Positions 1-8,399 of a stretch of 64,000 nucleotides of DNA are shown here, piece after piece. Below the pieces are notes generated by a model. It searched no databases and was not told the origin of the DNA. It saw only the letters and a program-made list of their open reading frames with translations. Positions within the stretch are counted from its first letter, which is position 1; each line of letters begins with the position of its first letter. Position numbers and translations under genes: made by a program. Origin of the DNA: Acinetobacter towneri DSM 14962 = CIP 107472 (GTDB lineage: Bacteria > Pseudomonadota > Gammaproteobacteria > Pseudomonadales > Moraxellaceae); contig NZ_KB849688.1 in NCBI RefSeq assembly GCF_000368785.1, positions 4,943 to 68,942 of the forward strand, written 5' to 3'.

Positions 1-162
1 GAGGTGTATCTCAAAGCTTATAGCAGTGTCACAGATGCGAAAAAGCAATTGAGTGCATATTTTGAGTTTTATAATCTGAAACGACCTCATTCAAGTCTAG
101 ACAAAATGACACCAAATGAGTTTTACTATGATCAGCTACCCCAACAAAACAAGGTGGCTTAA
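1..162 (+). CDS. IS3-family transposase, C-terminal fragment (cut by window edge)
   Basis: The reading frame is open from base 1 to a TAA at 160-162 and encodes 53 residues. It contains the segment YNLKRPHSSLDKMTPNEFYY, the typical end of the DDE integrase core (OrfB) of IS3-family transposases. The DDE residues lie outside the window, so only the tail is seen. The terminal inverted repeat probably lies within the next 70 bases. The family call is firm; the exact IS name cannot be given. Confidence 0.85.
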   Translation, partial: EVYLKAYSSVTDAKKQLSAYFEFYNLKRPHSSLDKMTPNEFYYDQLPQQNKVA

Positions 163-232
163 CTAGAGCGGAATATCACTTATAAATACGCTTTTAGTTG
201 TTCAAACAAGTGGAACCACCTCTATCCGATCT
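1..232 (+). mobile_element. Right end of an IS3-family insertion sequence (partial)
   Basis: This is the transposase 3' end plus about 70 non-coding bases up to a likely right terminus near 225-232 (around the text GTGGAACCACCTCTA). The left end is outside the window, so neither the inverted repeat nor a target duplication can be verified. The right boundary is an estimate. Confidence 0.45.
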
Positions 233-247
233 ACTATAATATCTATC

Positions 248-547
248 TCACTTTACAAATTTTTCAAGATCTTGCTCTTCAGCACGCTGATACGAAGACG
301 AACTATTAATTAAAGAATGCCCTCTTCTGAGTGCCAATTCTTTATTAATTTCTTGCTCTGCTATACTTGTCTCGCCGTGATTTTTTATGTATTCAGCGCG
401 TTTTTGTATAAATGCTCGCTCACGCTCTCGAACGTTGGAATTCACCGCTGTATTTTCTACTGGGCGAGTAGCTACATAATTATAGCTAATCACTCCGCAA
501 AGTACGATTAAAAAGAAACTGAGTTGCTTCTTTACACTTCTACTCAC
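248..547 (-). CDS. Small membrane-anchored hypothetical protein
   Basis: A 99-residue protein starting at GTG (545-547), with an AAAGGATT ribosome site about 7 bases upstream that supports this start. Residues about 8-24 form one hydrophobic segment (LSFFLIVLCGVISYNYV) after a basic N-terminus, so it is an inner-membrane anchor or uncleaved signal. The rest is charged and probably helical (RERERAFIQKRAEYIKNHGE). I do not recognise a family. It lies between the IS end and the left border of the tRNA-Ile island, so it belongs to the older chromosomal flank or an earlier insertion. Confidence 0.6.
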   Translation of the reverse strand: MSRSVKKQLSFFLIVLCGVISYNYVATRPVENTAVNSNVRERERAFIQKRAEYIKNHGETSIAEQEINKELALRRGHSLINSSSSYQRAEEQDLEKFVK

Positions 548-640
548 AAATAATCCTTTAATATTCAGTCAATACTGAAGTTATCATATGCTCATGAGGA
601 TGAATTTAAAAACTATAGCGTATGACACTACAAAAGTTCA

Positions 641-769
641 TTACTCAGCTCTAAGGTTAAAATCTTTAAATTCATCAGCATTGCTAGCAAATTCAGCAAA
701 AAAGTTATTCCATCCAAATACTGAATCTCCTGCTTGTATGTTAAGAGAAAATTCTACTTTTAGATCCTT
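641..769 (-). pseudogene. Possible 3' remnant of a protein gene
   Basis: On the minus strand 42 codons are open, ending in ...EFKDFNLRAE and a TAA at 641-643, but there is an in-frame TAA just upstream (770-772) and no usable start codon. The composition is protein-like (acidic, with FGWNNFFAEF). It may be the tail of a truncated gene; no family is recognised. It could also be a chance open stretch. Confidence 0.3.
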
Positions 770-846
770 TTATTTTTAGGGGGTATTACCGGGTATCTTT
801 GATTTGTTTGATGTTATCTAAAGCCGTTCTTTTCATAGCAGAATCT

Positions 847-885
847 CTTGTATCCGAGTAATGCAGAAAGAGTATCGGATACAAG
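847..885. repeat. 11-bp inverted repeat in the left flank
   Basis: Arms CTTGTATCCGA (847-857) and TCGGATACAAG (875-885) match perfectly around a 17-base spacer. A further partial copy, GGATACACAAG, follows at about 889. No gene surrounds it. It could be a protein-binding site or an old element end. Confidence 0.5.
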
Positions 886-956
886 ATTGGATACACAAGA
901 GGGCCAAATAAAGCTGTGCATAGCCAAACATAGTTGTGCAAAAAGCAGAAATAAAA

Positions 957-985
957 AACCCATGAATCATTATAATTCATGGGTT
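957..985 (-). terminator. Terminator, probably the original one of the tRNA-Ile gene
   Basis: Perfect 11-bp stem AACCCATGAAT/ATTCATGGGTT with a 7-base loop, followed on the minus strand by a T-run. It lies about 45 bases beyond the displaced tRNA 3' end at 1031-1075, where a tRNA terminator would have stood before the island inserted. Confidence 0.7.
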
Positions 986-1030
986 TATATATTAAATCAT
1001 TACAAAACTGTGCATATGATTACAAAAAAC

Positions 1031-1075
1031 TGGTGGGCCCAGACAGACTTGAACTGTCGACCAACGGATTATGAG
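1031..1075 (-). repeat. attL: displaced 3' half of tRNA-Ile(CAU)
   Basis: The 45 bases match the 3' part of the intact tRNA-Ile gene (14015-14059) in direct orientation with 41 of 45 identities, including CCA and the anticodon. The first 16 bases counted from the anticodon side (ACCAACGGATTATGAG) are identical and are the probable crossover core. The four differences sit in the T-stem and are compensatory: GACAG/CTGTC here, CCCAG/CTGGG in the intact gene. The sequence diverges completely beyond 1075, as expected for an attachment-site remnant. Confidence 0.85.
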
Positions 1076-1156
1076 CGGAGACAGATTTTTATAATTTTAC
1101 AATATAAAACAATATCTTGTATCTTATGAAGGTGGTTGAAGCGAATAAAATCAAAG

Positions 1157-1370
1157 AGACCGCAGATAAATTTGGAAGTGTAAGAAAATTAAGGCTTTTG
1201 TCTTTTTAAAGGCAAAGATGACCAAAATGTCAGTTTTTCTAGGTATAAGAATAATAAGCTATTTTTTGTTCAAAAAACTCACGAAAACCGCAAAAAGACC
1301 GCTGTTTACTGTGGTTCCGCAAAGATAGACCGTAGAAATACAAAGGTTTTTTTATAGACCGCAAAGACCA
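1157..1370. repeat. Cluster of AGACCG(C) motifs near attL
   Basis: Direct copies of AGACC(G/GC) occur at about 1157, 1296, 1327, 1356 and 1365, with related ACCGC/TCCGCA copies at about 1287 and 1315. The surrounding 1076-1490 has no gene I can support. The same motif recurs near the right end (13902-13962). Such short repeats close to both att ends fit arm-type sites of a lambda-like integrase; this is inference. Confidence 0.5.
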
Positions 1371-1490
1371 TGCTAGCTTTGTGTACAAGATGTTAGACAG
1401 CACATTAATTTATTTTTAGATATGATTATATGACATCAGCTTTCTTTTGAATTACTATTATTGAAATAAATACTTCAATTGAGTTAAATC

Positions 1491-3005
1491 ATGCAACTTG
1501 CAGAATTTTTTGTAGGTATGAGAAATCATCCTATTCTATTTTTGGGGACTGGATTTAGTCTTAGATATTTAAAAAAATCGTATTCTTGGATAGACCTTCT
1601 GAAAAAAATCTCTTTTGATTTACATGGTAACGAAAGGAAATTCTTAGATCTACTTGATAGCTGTTATGTAGGTGGAAAGCTTTCTCTAGAAATGGTTGCA
1701 GAGAAATTAGAAATAGAGTTCAATGAATTGGTTAGCACTGACGCTAATTTTGATGAAATAAATAATATATTTTACGACAATATGGCAAAGGGAAAAAGAT
1801 ATAGCAGATTTAAAATATATATTTGTAAATTGCTTGAAGATACAACTCAAAAAGAAGAAATGGCCCCCGAATTAGCAGAATTGATAAAAGCTAGAAAAAA
1901 TATTGGTTCAATTCTAACAACTAACTATGATTTATATGCAGAGCATTTTTTTAAGTTTTCTCCATTAATTGGAAATAATATTCTTTTAAGCAATCCATAC
2001 GGATCTGTTTACAAAATTCATGGGTGTGTTAGTGACCCAAGCAGTATGGTGATTACAAATAATGATTATAAATTATTTAATCAAAAATATGAACTAATTA
2101 AAGCTCAAATGTTATCACTATTCATGCACAATCCTGTCATTTTTATCGGATATAGTTTGGGTGATGAGAATATTAGGAGCATATTGAAAACAATATTTTC
2201 CTATGTCGACCCGAACTCTGATGAGGCTAAAAAAATTCAAAATAATTTTCTATTGGTTGAGTTTGACCAAAATAATATGTCAACAGAAGTTGTAAAACAT
2301 GATATTGATGTAGAAGATATTGGAATTATTAGAATCAATAAAATAAATACTGATAATTACTCAGCTGTATATAAAGAAATTTCAAACTTGGTTCTACATG
2401 TTTCTGCGATGGAGATTAGAAAAGTTCAAAGTGTTTATCATGAGATTCTAAAAGGTGAGCAAGGTATATCAGTAACTATTACTGAAGATATAGATGATTT
2501 AGATAACAATCAGATGGTGCTAGCAATAGGTGCCAAAGATAATATTCGATATGAATTTAAGAAATTAGATGAATTAATAAAAGAGTATTTTGTAATTATT
2601 GAAGAAGATAACACTCCTATTATTGAAGTAATTAACAAACATGAGATTGTCGCAGGAAAAAGAGTTTTCCCAGTATTTGGTTTTTCTTCAATAAATGACA
2701 AAATCAATAATATTGATAAATTAAAGGAACTTCAATTAAATAAAATTGAAACTCATATAAAATCTTCAACATTTAATACTTATAACCCAGAAAATTCTAA
2801 ATACACCAGCACTAAAGATATTATAGATGAATCTGAATGCTCTAAACACAAAAAAGATTGTCTAATATTTTGGAATTTATATTATGACTTCATTAGCTTG
2901 GATGATGTTGAGAAATATTTAAAAACTTTAAGTTCCGATCAAATGAAAGAAACTAACAATAAAAGATTATTATGTTTGTATGATTGGAAGAAATACAAAA
3001 TTTAA
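1491..3005 (+). CDS. SIR2-domain protein, probable NADase of a defence system
   Basis: A 504-residue protein whose first about 280 residues form a SIR2-like Rossmann domain: GTGFS at 19-23 (nucleotide-binding GAGxS), TTNYD at 143-147, KIHG with the likely catalytic His at 177, and GYSLGDENI at 220-228. SIR2 domains in bacterial defence proteins commonly deplete NAD+ after phage sensing. The C-terminal about 220 residues match nothing I recognise and may sense or oligomerise; there is no transmembrane segment. The gene is strongly AT-rich, is the first gene inside attL, and is convergent with the nuclease-like gene at 3084-4511. A weak GAG site precedes the ATG. The domain call is firm; the defence role is inferred from family and location. 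Confidence 0.85.
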   Translation: MQLAEFFVGMRNHPILFLGTGFSLRYLKKSYSWIDLLKKISFDLHGNERKFLDLLDSCYVGGKLSLEMVAEKLEIEFNELVSTDANFDEINNIFYDNMAKGKRYSRFKIYICKLLEDTTQKEEMAPELAELIKARKNIGSILTTNYDLYAEHFFKFSPLIGNNILLSNPYGSVYKIHGCVSDPSSMVITNNDYKLFNQKYELIKAQMLSLFMHNPVIFIGYSLGDENIRSILKTIFSYVDPNSDEAKKIQNNFLLVEFDQNNMSTEVVKHDIDVEDIGIIRINKINTDNYSAVYKEISNLVLHVSAMEIRKVQSVYHEILKGEQGISVTITEDIDDLDNNQMVLAIGAKDNIRYEFKKLDELIKEYFVIIEEDNTPIIEVINKHEIVAGKRVFPVFGFSSINDKINNIDKLKELQLNKIETHIKSSTFNTYNPENSKYTSTKDIIDESECSKHKKDCLIFWNLYYDFISLDDVEKYLKTLSSDQMKETNNKRLLCLYDWKKYKI

Positions 3006-3083
3006 TGTAATTTGGCACTGTAATAAGTTGGAGATATACTTATTACAGTTTTTATTAAAATATGATTTAATTAAATTTTATGC

Positions 3084-4511
3084 CTAGAAAATAATTTTAA
3101 AAGGAGTGTTTTTTTCATTCTCTTGTTTAAATTTAAACATATTAATCCCAAATTCCAGAAAAGTATTAAATTCACAATATTCATCACTAATGAAAATTTT
3201 ATGGATATTTTCTTCACATCCTAGAGTTGAAATAAAATCATTGCTTAATGTATTTAAGAAATAAAAAAAATTATCATAACTATTATCTACTGCTAAGTTT
3301 AAATTTTGGCTTTCAAAGCAATCGATTAATTTTTGCCTGTTTAACTCAGTAATATCACTGTACTTATTTTCAATACAGTCTGGGTAATCATCTAGAATTT
3401 TAACTTTAACAAAGGGATACATTAATTTAATTTCTTTATAAAAAATAAATGCAGGTAAAATCCAATTATAATTGTGATAATACAAACTATGTTCTTGAAA
3501 AAAATTCATATATTCGGTTGATGCATTATTAAATAAATTTGAAATATCAAAGTATCTTCTAAGCAAAGGATATTTTTGATCAAGTTCTAAGTAATCTTTT
3601 TCATTATTTATTTTTTTAATCTCAATTAACTCGGATTCTGTTAAACCTTTTAAAACCTCTTTATTTCTTTTAGATTGATCATTAGGGAATAAAAAATTAT
3701 GACATTGATTAAAGTTGAAAAAATCCATGTGCATACAATTTTCAAGCCTATAGAATACATCTGTTATTATTATAAAATCAATATTTTCATAATCACTTTC
3801 CTTGATTCCGTAAGTTTCACCATCCATTAAAACTCCACCACTTGATTTTTTATCTTTATTTTTAATATAATAGTTAACCCATTCAGCTTGATCAATAATT
3901 CCTGAAGTACACACAACCAAAATATTTATATCACTTTCTTTACTTCCATTGACTTTATCGTGTGCATTCTTAATATAAGAAATAGCTTTACGATCCCTTC
4001 TAGTAATATGTAGAGTATTATCAAAATATGGAACTCTACCCCATAAAACCTCTTTATTATAATAATCCATTTCTTCATCATAATCTGGACATTTAACTTC
4101 AATATTAATATCACACTCATGAGTTTTCCAATAAAAGCTAAAATCCACATCTTTTTTCCCACCAAACTTCCTTTCATATTTAAAGCTGGAATATATGTCA
4201 GGGTATTCTTTGATTAATTCAAACATCCCTCCAGCCACAACCAATTCTGAAAGGTTTTGAAAAAATTGATTTTTATTAAATTTATCCCTGCCAAATTGTA
4301 GTTTTGAAATAAAGAAATTTATGTAATCATTTTTATTTAAAATATGACTTACTGTTAAATTAATATATTTCAATAATTTTATAAGATATTTTTCATCTAA
4401 TTTATTTATTTTGAAAAAATGATTGCAATCCTTGATATTTTCAATTAAATAAATTAAATCATTTAATTCAATTTTTTTATTTAAACGGAGTTTTTCTAAA
4501 TATTTTTGCAT
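3084..4511 (-). CDS. Unrecognised protein with PD-(D/E)XK nuclease-like motif
   Basis: A 475-residue protein. Residues about 85-145 carry a pattern typical of PD-(D/E)XK nucleases: a Glu in a helix (E89 in FQNLSELVVAGG), then D121/D123 in KKDVDFSF, then INIEVKC with E138 and K140. The remaining N- and C-terminal regions are Lys/Asn/Tyr-rich, helical-looking and not recognised. It has no signal peptide or membrane segment. It converges on the SIR2 gene with 78 bases between the stops, and both share extreme AT-richness. It may be a nuclease effector or a partner of the SIR2 protein. The ribosome site is weak. The nuclease assignment rests on the motif alone. Confidence 0.6.
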   Translation of the reverse strand: MQKYLEKLRLNKKIELNDLIYLIENIKDCNHFFKINKLDEKYLIKLLKYINLTVSHILNKNDYINFFISKLQFGRDKFNKNQFFQNLSELVVAGGMFELIKEYPDIYSSFKYERKFGGKKDVDFSFYWKTHECDINIEVKCPDYDEEMDYYNKEVLWGRVPYFDNTLHITRRDRKAISYIKNAHDKVNGSKESDINILVVCTSGIIDQAEWVNYYIKNKDKKSSGGVLMDGETYGIKESDYENIDFIIITDVFYRLENCMHMDFFNFNQCHNFLFPNDQSKRNKEVLKGLTESELIEIKKINNEKDYLELDQKYPLLRRYFDISNLFNNASTEYMNFFQEHSLYYHNYNWILPAFIFYKEIKLMYPFVKVKILDDYPDCIENKYSDITELNRQKLIDCFESQNLNLAVDNSYDNFFYFLNTLSNDFISTLGCEENIHKIFISDEYCEFNTFLEFGINMFKFKQENEKNTPFKIIF

Positions 4512-4564
4512 AAGGAATTACTCAACTAAAAATGAAATTAATACTATTTATTTACTATAACAAA

Positions 4565-4644
4565 ACTCCCCCTAGACATCTCCATACAATACGATGCAAC
4601 GTAACACACTCCCAAAATTTTCCCTCACTCCAAAAAACTCCCCC
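4565..4644. repeat. ACTCC(CCC) repeats between cargo and helicase
   Basis: ACTCCCCC at 4565-4572 and 4637-4644, ACTCCC at 4608-4613 and ACTCC at 4627-4631 give an iteron-like cluster with G-runs on the minus strand, in the gene-free 4512-4786. Another AACTCCCC occurs at about 13692 near the right end. The function is unknown: a binding site, an origin or chance. Confidence 0.35.
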
Positions 4645-4669
4645 ACAAAAATTCTGCTACATCGTGCAG

Positions 4670-4730
4670 AAATAAGTTACTTTCAGATAGAGCCTCCTAT
4701 GAAAGCGTGAGAGCTGAAAGTAACTTATTT
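4670..4730. repeat. 17-bp perfect inverted repeat downstream of helicase gene
   Basis: Arms AAATAAGTTACTTTCAG (4670-4686) and CTGAAAGTAACTTATTT (4714-4730) enclose 27 bases. The stem is long and there is no clean T-run, so it is not a textbook terminator. It separates the AT-rich cargo from the helicase-integrase block and could mark a module boundary, a binding site or a structured RNA. Confidence 0.55.
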
Positions 4731-4786
4731 GTGGACATTGGCCTATGCGATAGTATGAATCAAGCTAAGAAGTTGATTTGGCCAAC

Positions 4787-7030
4787 TTAACCAAACAGTT
4801 CATCAATCTCTTCCTGAGTAGCTTTACGTAACATATTGGTCGCACCTGTATAAGCATCATAGGTTTTACCATCCATAATAAATGGCTCTTTAGGCGCAAG
4901 ATGTTTGCTTTGCCAATCTTTTAGATGCAAATATTCAAAACCACCTAGAGCAATCCCTTGAAACTCAAGATAGCGTCGTTCAGGTTTATTCTTATTCCGA
5001 TCTTTGACATCAAAATATGTCGCAAGATAGTTAAGTGCTTTGCTTTCTTCGATTTCAAATGAATCAGAAATAGGATCATGAGTCATCCCCTTAATAAGAT
5101 AAGCTTTAATGATGGATTTCATTGGAAGGTTGGTCTGTTTCTGCACAGCCTTTATAGTACTACACAGCAATTTACTTGCTTGTGGTCCTTTCAGTTGGTG
5201 CTGATTGGTTAAGTATCTTTCGGGATTAAGCTTATAAAACTTATGAGTTAGATTCCGCACAAACTCATTATCTTTATATGCATTAGCCACTTTAGAAATT
5301 GTATTGAAAATTCTCAGGGTTAGAATCTGATGAATATCATGTATATTGCCAATGTGCTGAGCTAAGTAGACAATTTCATTCAAAATTTGGGCAACTTTGT
5401 CAGGGTAAGGAGCAGGATTGCTTCCACGATAAGCTAAGCTATTAATGTATTCCTCATCTTGCTGTTTATGCTCAATAAACTTAGTGGATAACTGCTTTAA
5501 GGATTCAGGTTTTTTTAACCCTATTTGAAAGTGTTCCATAAAAATTTTGAGCGCAGGGTTAATACTTTCAGCATAAGCCTTGTCAGCATTAACTTTTTGC
5601 TCATCAAAAAAATGAGTGATATAGCTAGGTGTAGCTGTTGTATCTTCGCAGAATTGAATTTCACAGTTCGGCAAGAATTGCTTAATACGCCACGCCATAT
5701 ATTCATAGCTACTATAAAAGTAGCTTGTGTCAATTAAATACAAGGCTGAAACAAGACTGGCCGTATTCTGAATTGATTTACCTTGATATACAGCAAAAAG
5801 TTTACAATCAAACCAATCTTTGAAACTTTCATTCATTCGATTGACTTTATCATAAATGCTTGGTTTATCATTATCTTGAAAATCAAACTTATAGTCTTCA
5901 GCTAAACTTGCTAATGCATGAGCAATATCATTGACACGAGTAATAAAGTCATCCAAGCGTTTTTGGTGCTTACGGTGTAGTTTTTCAGGGTCTTGATTAG
6001 ATCTAGTCAAACCAGTGTGCAATAAGATGTGGCAAGGTACATTTGCAATGCGCAATCGACCAATAAATTGTACCAATTCTTCAACATGAGCCTGCTTACC
6101 CAAAACAAATACTGAATCAACTTCAATTTCAGGATTATTCAGATTGACAGCTTCATCCATGATTGAGGTTGTAAATACGATATCTACACCAGTTGGAATT
6201 TTTTGTGTTTCAAAAATCTCTTTAACATCTGCTAAACCTTTAGTTTTACTATGTACCACAATACAGTTAAGTTTATAGCGTTGCTCAAAGTATTGCTTAA
6301 AGCTCTCGCATTTATCCCTAGAGTTGACACGTACAATAATTGTTTTGCCACATTTTCCTTTTGATGAATCCGATGATTTGATTAGTTCTCTAATTTTCTG
6401 CTCAATAATTGCGATAGCAGTGTATTGGTCCCCATTTGGTAAAGAGGTAACACGGATATCACGTACAGGAGGATTTTGATGTTTCACAAAAATTTCATGA
6501 TCAATCTCTATTTTAAGCTGATCAAATAGCTCTGTCGTTTTGGTTGCAGTTAAGAATAAGCAAGTTGGAATCGAACGTTTTTGTAGATGCCAAATTATAG
6601 GCGTTAAAGCATCATCCCTAAATGAACCAGCAGAATATAATTTATGAACTTCATCAATGACCAGTAGAGCTTCTTTCTTTTGAGAATCAGACATTAATTT
6701 AATAATTTTGTCGAATTTATCATAGGTTGCAACAATGATACCCTTGAATTTTCGAATAGTCTCATCAGGATTCTCATTTGCACAAAAAAATAAATATTCG
6801 GATTTTAAAGCAACTTTTCCAGAATATTCATTTTGTAATTCCATTACTTTTGCTTGAGTAGGCACTACAATGATTACTAGTTTGGATCGAGCTTTTAACT
6901 TCTCCATAGTGAAAGTCGTCTTTCCTGTACCCGTTGGAGAAACTAAGGACATAAATTGATTCGGTTCGACTTTAATACCAATTGATGCTAAATATTGGCC
7001 GATGCTGAGGTATAAGGTGGTTTTAGACAT
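4787..7030 (-). CDS. DEAD/DEAH-type superfamily 2 helicase
   Basis: I place the start at the ATG at 7030 (747 residues) because GGAG lies 5 bases upstream; an in-frame ATG at 7048 has no such site. Helicase motifs in order: Walker A SPTGTGKTT (residues about 31-39), motif Ia VVPTQAK, motif II DEVH, motif III-like LTATKT, and motif VI QFIGRLR near residue 350. The C-terminal about 350 residues are not recognised. The layout resembles replication- or origin-type helicases of mobile elements, but DNA processing or defence are also possible. It lies 59 bases downstream of the integrase on the same strand, so the two are probably co-transcribed. Confidence 0.8.
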   Translation of the reverse strand: MSKTTLYLSIGQYLASIGIKVEPNQFMSLVSPTGTGKTTFTMEKLKARSKLVIIVVPTQAKVMELQNEYSGKVALKSEYLFFCANENPDETIRKFKGIIVATYDKFDKIIKLMSDSQKKEALLVIDEVHKLYSAGSFRDDALTPIIWHLQKRSIPTCLFLTATKTTELFDQLKIEIDHEIFVKHQNPPVRDIRVTSLPNGDQYTAIAIIEQKIRELIKSSDSSKGKCGKTIIVRVNSRDKCESFKQYFEQRYKLNCIVVHSKTKGLADVKEIFETQKIPTGVDIVFTTSIMDEAVNLNNPEIEVDSVFVLGKQAHVEELVQFIGRLRIANVPCHILLHTGLTRSNQDPEKLHRKHQKRLDDFITRVNDIAHALASLAEDYKFDFQDNDKPSIYDKVNRMNESFKDWFDCKLFAVYQGKSIQNTASLVSALYLIDTSYFYSSYEYMAWRIKQFLPNCEIQFCEDTTATPSYITHFFDEQKVNADKAYAESINPALKIFMEHFQIGLKKPESLKQLSTKFIEHKQQDEEYINSLAYRGSNPAPYPDKVAQILNEIVYLAQHIGNIHDIHQILTLRIFNTISKVANAYKDNEFVRNLTHKFYKLNPERYLTNQHQLKGPQASKLLCSTIKAVQKQTNLPMKSIIKAYLIKGMTHDPISDSFEIEESKALNYLATYFDVKDRNKNKPERRYLEFQGIALGGFEYLHLKDWQSKHLAPKEPFIMDGKTYDAYTGATNMLRKATQEEIDELFG

Positions 7031-7089
7031 GAGAACTCCATAGAGCATATCGATTTGCGATATGCCCTGACAGTTTTAGAAATTAAGAT

Positions 7090-8286
7090 TTAGAGATTTG
7101 GACGAGCGCTGTTGATACGTTCAGCGAGCATTTCAGAAGCATTGCGCAGCGTATCTTGGCGAAGATGTGCATAACGCTGAGTCGTAGTTGGAGAAGCGTG
7201 GCCTAACAAATGTTGAACCACATAAATGTCACAACCATTGTTTACGGCCATACTGGCAAAGTTGTGGCGTAGGTCGTGAATTCGAAAGTTTTCGATCTGA
7301 GCGGCTTCTAGAATTTTCTGAAAAGTTTTGCGTATATCATTAAAAGGTAGTCCAGTTTTAGGATTAGCAAACACGTATAGATACTTTCGTGACATTCTGC
7401 GAATAATTTGCTGTGCTTGACTGTTGAGTTGAATAATTCTAGGTTTGCCTGATTTATTCTCATTGAGCTTCCAAAGGTGGTTGTTCTCATCTAAATCACT
7501 CCATTTGAGATTCAATACTTCACCTTTGCGAGCACCAGTCAATAACAGCATTTCCACAATACCGACAATAATTTGATTATCGATGTCATGAGCGTGGTGA
7601 TTGGCGAGAACATGCATTAAACGTTTTAGCTCATCATCACTGAGATAACGTTCAATCTGATTCTGTTCAACCAGTTTTTTGACACGGCTCATCGGAGACT
7701 GCTCGATAATCTCTCGTTCAAAAGCCACATTAAACATACTGCTTAATAGTGCTCGTGTTCGATTGACCGTTGCGTTGGCACGATCTTCAGTTTTGATTTC
7801 AAGCATCAAATCACTAAGCATTGCTGAAGTAATTTGATTTAATTGAATATTGCCTAAAGTAGGTTCAATGTGATTCTTGAACCTTGAAACATCATCCTTC
7901 CAAGACTTTTTATTTAACTTCGCCATAGGCATGTAGACCTTATAAAAGAAATCTGCAAGCTTAGGGATATTTTCAATACGTGCTTTCTCCTCTAGAGGAT
8001 TAATGCCTTTACTCAACATAAGTTGGTAACTATCTACAAGACTGATTGCTTGCTGTAAGGACACTTGAGGATATTTACCTAATGTCGTGCTGATCTTTTT
8101 TCCCTTAAAGACAGCTCTAAACATAAAAGTCTTACTTACATTCGAAATTACAACTTTTAGCCCTTTCACTTGGGGAACCGAGATTTCGACTTTGGATTTA
8201 TTCTCTGGTAGAGTGAGTTGTTCGATATTGAAGAACTGTGACAGCCCAAAATTTGTTGATGATTTAAGTGGAAAAGGTGTGTTCAT
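7090..8286 (-). CDS. int: Tyrosine recombinase (island integrase)
   Basis: A 398-residue phage-type integrase. The N-terminal arm-binding/DUF4102-like part (residues about 25-105, with FKGKKISTTLGKYPQVSLQQA) is followed by a core-binding domain (about 110-200) and a catalytic domain with Arg in GARKGEV, HDLRH, LLGHAS and the nucleophile in QRYAHL. AAGGAG precedes the ATG with ideal spacing. It would catalyse integration and excision at the tRNA-Ile site. It sits about 6 kb from either att site rather than next to one, which is unusual and suggests cargo on both sides. No separate excisionase is obvious. Confidence 0.95.
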   Translation of the reverse strand: MNTPFPLKSSTNFGLSQFFNIEQLTLPENKSKVEISVPQVKGLKVVISNVSKTFMFRAVFKGKKISTTLGKYPQVSLQQAISLVDSYQLMLSKGINPLEEKARIENIPKLADFFYKVYMPMAKLNKKSWKDDVSRFKNHIEPTLGNIQLNQITSAMLSDLMLEIKTEDRANATVNRTRALLSSMFNVAFEREIIEQSPMSRVKKLVEQNQIERYLSDDELKRLMHVLANHHAHDIDNQIIVGIVEMLLLTGARKGEVLNLKWSDLDENNHLWKLNENKSGKPRIIQLNSQAQQIIRRMSRKYLYVFANPKTGLPFNDIRKTFQKILEAAQIENFRIHDLRHNFASMAVNNGCDIYVVQHLLGHASPTTTQRYAHLRQDTLRNASEMLAERINSARPNL

Positions 8287-8399
8287 AAGCTCTCCTTATA
8301 GAAAAAATGGCGCACTTATCCCTGATCGTGAGACCATGTTTCAGAGAATCAGGAAATAAATGCGTTTAGATAGTTAAGCTAGGTCGATGGAATTACGAC

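Noticed and set aside
588..779. 63-codon rightward frame
   Set aside because: It is opposite a more protein-like leftward remnant and has no ribosome site.
848..1129. 93-codon frame across attL
   Set aside because: It runs through the terminator and the tRNA remnant, so it is chance.
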